This document shows, piece after piece, positions 63,414 through 64,000 of a stretch of DNA of 64,000 nt. A program made the translations under genes and the position numbers. Positions within the stretch are counted from its first letter, which is position 1. Every line of letters starts with the position of its first letter. The notes beneath the pieces were generated by a model. The model did not search any database, had not been told where the DNA came from, and saw nothing but the letters and a program-made list of their open reading frames with translations. The stretch is from JAJRVM01 sp963700515 (GTDB taxonomy: Bacteria; Planctomycetota; Planctomycetia; Pirellulales; Pirellulaceae), in the NCBI GenBank assembly GCA_963700515.1, contig CAVOXY010000043.1, forward strand, positions 20,629-84,628, written 5' to 3'.

Positions 63414-64000
63414 TCAGCGCAGCGTGGCGTTGAAGAAGTCGATGGTGCGCTGCCAGGCGAGTTTGGCAGCCGCCTCGTCGAAGCGGGGTGTCGTGTCGTT
63501 GTGAAATCCATGATTGACACCTTGGTACATGTACTCGGTGTACTTCACGTTGGCGGCCTTGAGCGCCTTTTCATAAGCAGGCCAGCCTTCGTTGATGCGG
63601 CGGTCAAGTTCGGCATAGTGAATCAGCAGCGCTGCTTTGATCTCTGGCACATCCGACGCTGCCGGTTGGCGCCCATAGAACGGCACGGCTGCCACAATGA
63701 CGTCGGGGAGGCGGACCGCCAACGTATTGGCCATTCCGCCACCGAAGCAGAAACCGACTACGCCCACCTGGCCACTGGAAAGAGGATGCGACTTGAGCAA
63801 CTCGGCGCCGGCCAGGAAGTCCTCCGTCATCTTTTCCGAGTCGAGTTTCGCTTGCATCGCGCGACCCTCGTCATCACTACCCGGGTAACCGCCAAGTGGC
63901 GTCAAGGCGCCTGGGGCAACGGCAAGGAACCCAGCCACCGCCAGCCGGCGCGTGACATCCTCGATGTAGGGGTTCAGCCCCCGATTTTCGTGGACCACCA
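63414..64000 (-). CDS. dienelactone hydrolase family protein, N-terminus outside window
   Basis: The visible 195 residues run off the right edge; MVHENRGLNPYIEDVTRRLA is internal to the family. The alpha/beta-hydrolase nucleophile is the cysteine in VGVVGFCFGGGMAN, with the acid in HYAELDRRINEGW and the histidine in GVNHGFHNDTTPRFDEAAA. The family opens lactone rings such as dienelactone, but many planctomycete members are of unknown substrate. The stop at 63414 is the true C-terminus (FFNATLR). It is convergent with the decayed DUF1593 gene. Confidence 0.88.
   Translation of the reverse strand, partial: VVHENRGLNPYIEDVTRRLAVAGFLAVAPGALTPLGGYPGSDDEGRAMQAKLDSEKMTEDFLAGAELLKSHPLSSGQVGVVGFCFGGGMANTLAVRLPDVIVAAVPFYGRQPAASDVPEIKAALLIHYAELDRRINEGWPAYEKALKAANVKYTEYMYQGVNHGFHNDTTPRFDEAAAKLAWQRTIDFFNATLR

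Overview
The window looks like a chromosomal piece of a planctomycete, probably near the Pirellulales. The evidence is a giant secreted protein with a LEPR-xLL type N-terminus and two C-terminal dockerin-like motifs, an ECF sigma factor next to a Ser/Thr kinase with WD40-like repeats, a DUF4159/MoxR/DUF58/BatA cluster, an LptD-like outer-membrane protein and a permease-less PTS. The DNA is GC-rich and carries several families of short palindromic intergenic repeats. I see no rRNA, tRNA, CRISPR array, transposase or phage gene.

Layout. 1-6.4 kb: the end of an AsmA-like protein, a metallo-beta-lactamase-fold hydrolase, two tiny membrane proteins and a planctomycete membrane protein. 6.8-10.2 kb: hpf, a PtsN-like IIA, HPr and enzyme I, all on the plus strand, which reads as a regulatory phosphorelay without a sugar permease. 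10.4-13.6 kb: a DUF2344 protein, RNase E/G and rplU. 14.1-17.3 kb: a B12-dependent ribonucleotide reductase (nrdJ) behind a promoter with two NrdR-like boxes exactly 31 bp apart. 17.3-19.5 kb: mostly gene-free, with two direct repeat copies around one small secreted protein. 19.5-27.2 kb: dgkA, an lptD-like gene, a glycosyltransferase and an RND/MMPL exporter. 27.4-37 kb: a DUF4159 protein divergent from MoxR, DUF58, BatA-like and VWA/GATase-like genes. 37-45.4 kb: a small protein, an aquaporin, a very large exported protein divergent from a beta-propeller dihaem cytochrome, and a CNNM/CorC protein. 45.5-61.5 kb, minus strand: ECF sigma factor, then kinase-WD40, then the roughly 3,900-residue secreted protein. 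61.6-63.2 kb: two decayed genes, one cut off exactly at a tandem repeat. 63.4-64 kb: a dienelactone hydrolase running off the edge.

About thirty single-base reading-frame breaks occur, about one per 2 kb, many in genes that should be essential or highly conserved (RNase E/G, enzyme I, MoxR). I read most of them as sequencing or assembly indels and give each broken gene as one joined feature. The two genes at 61.6-63.1 kb are different: they have truncations, and one also has an in-frame stop, so they look truly decayed.

The most interesting items are the ECF-kinase-giant secreted protein locus with its 603-bp (201-residue) internal tandem repeats, the paired NrdR-like boxes before nrdJ, the repeat families shared by distant intergenic sites, the repeat-bounded truncation of the DUF1593 gene, and the in-frame joining of the BatA and VWA/GATase proteins.
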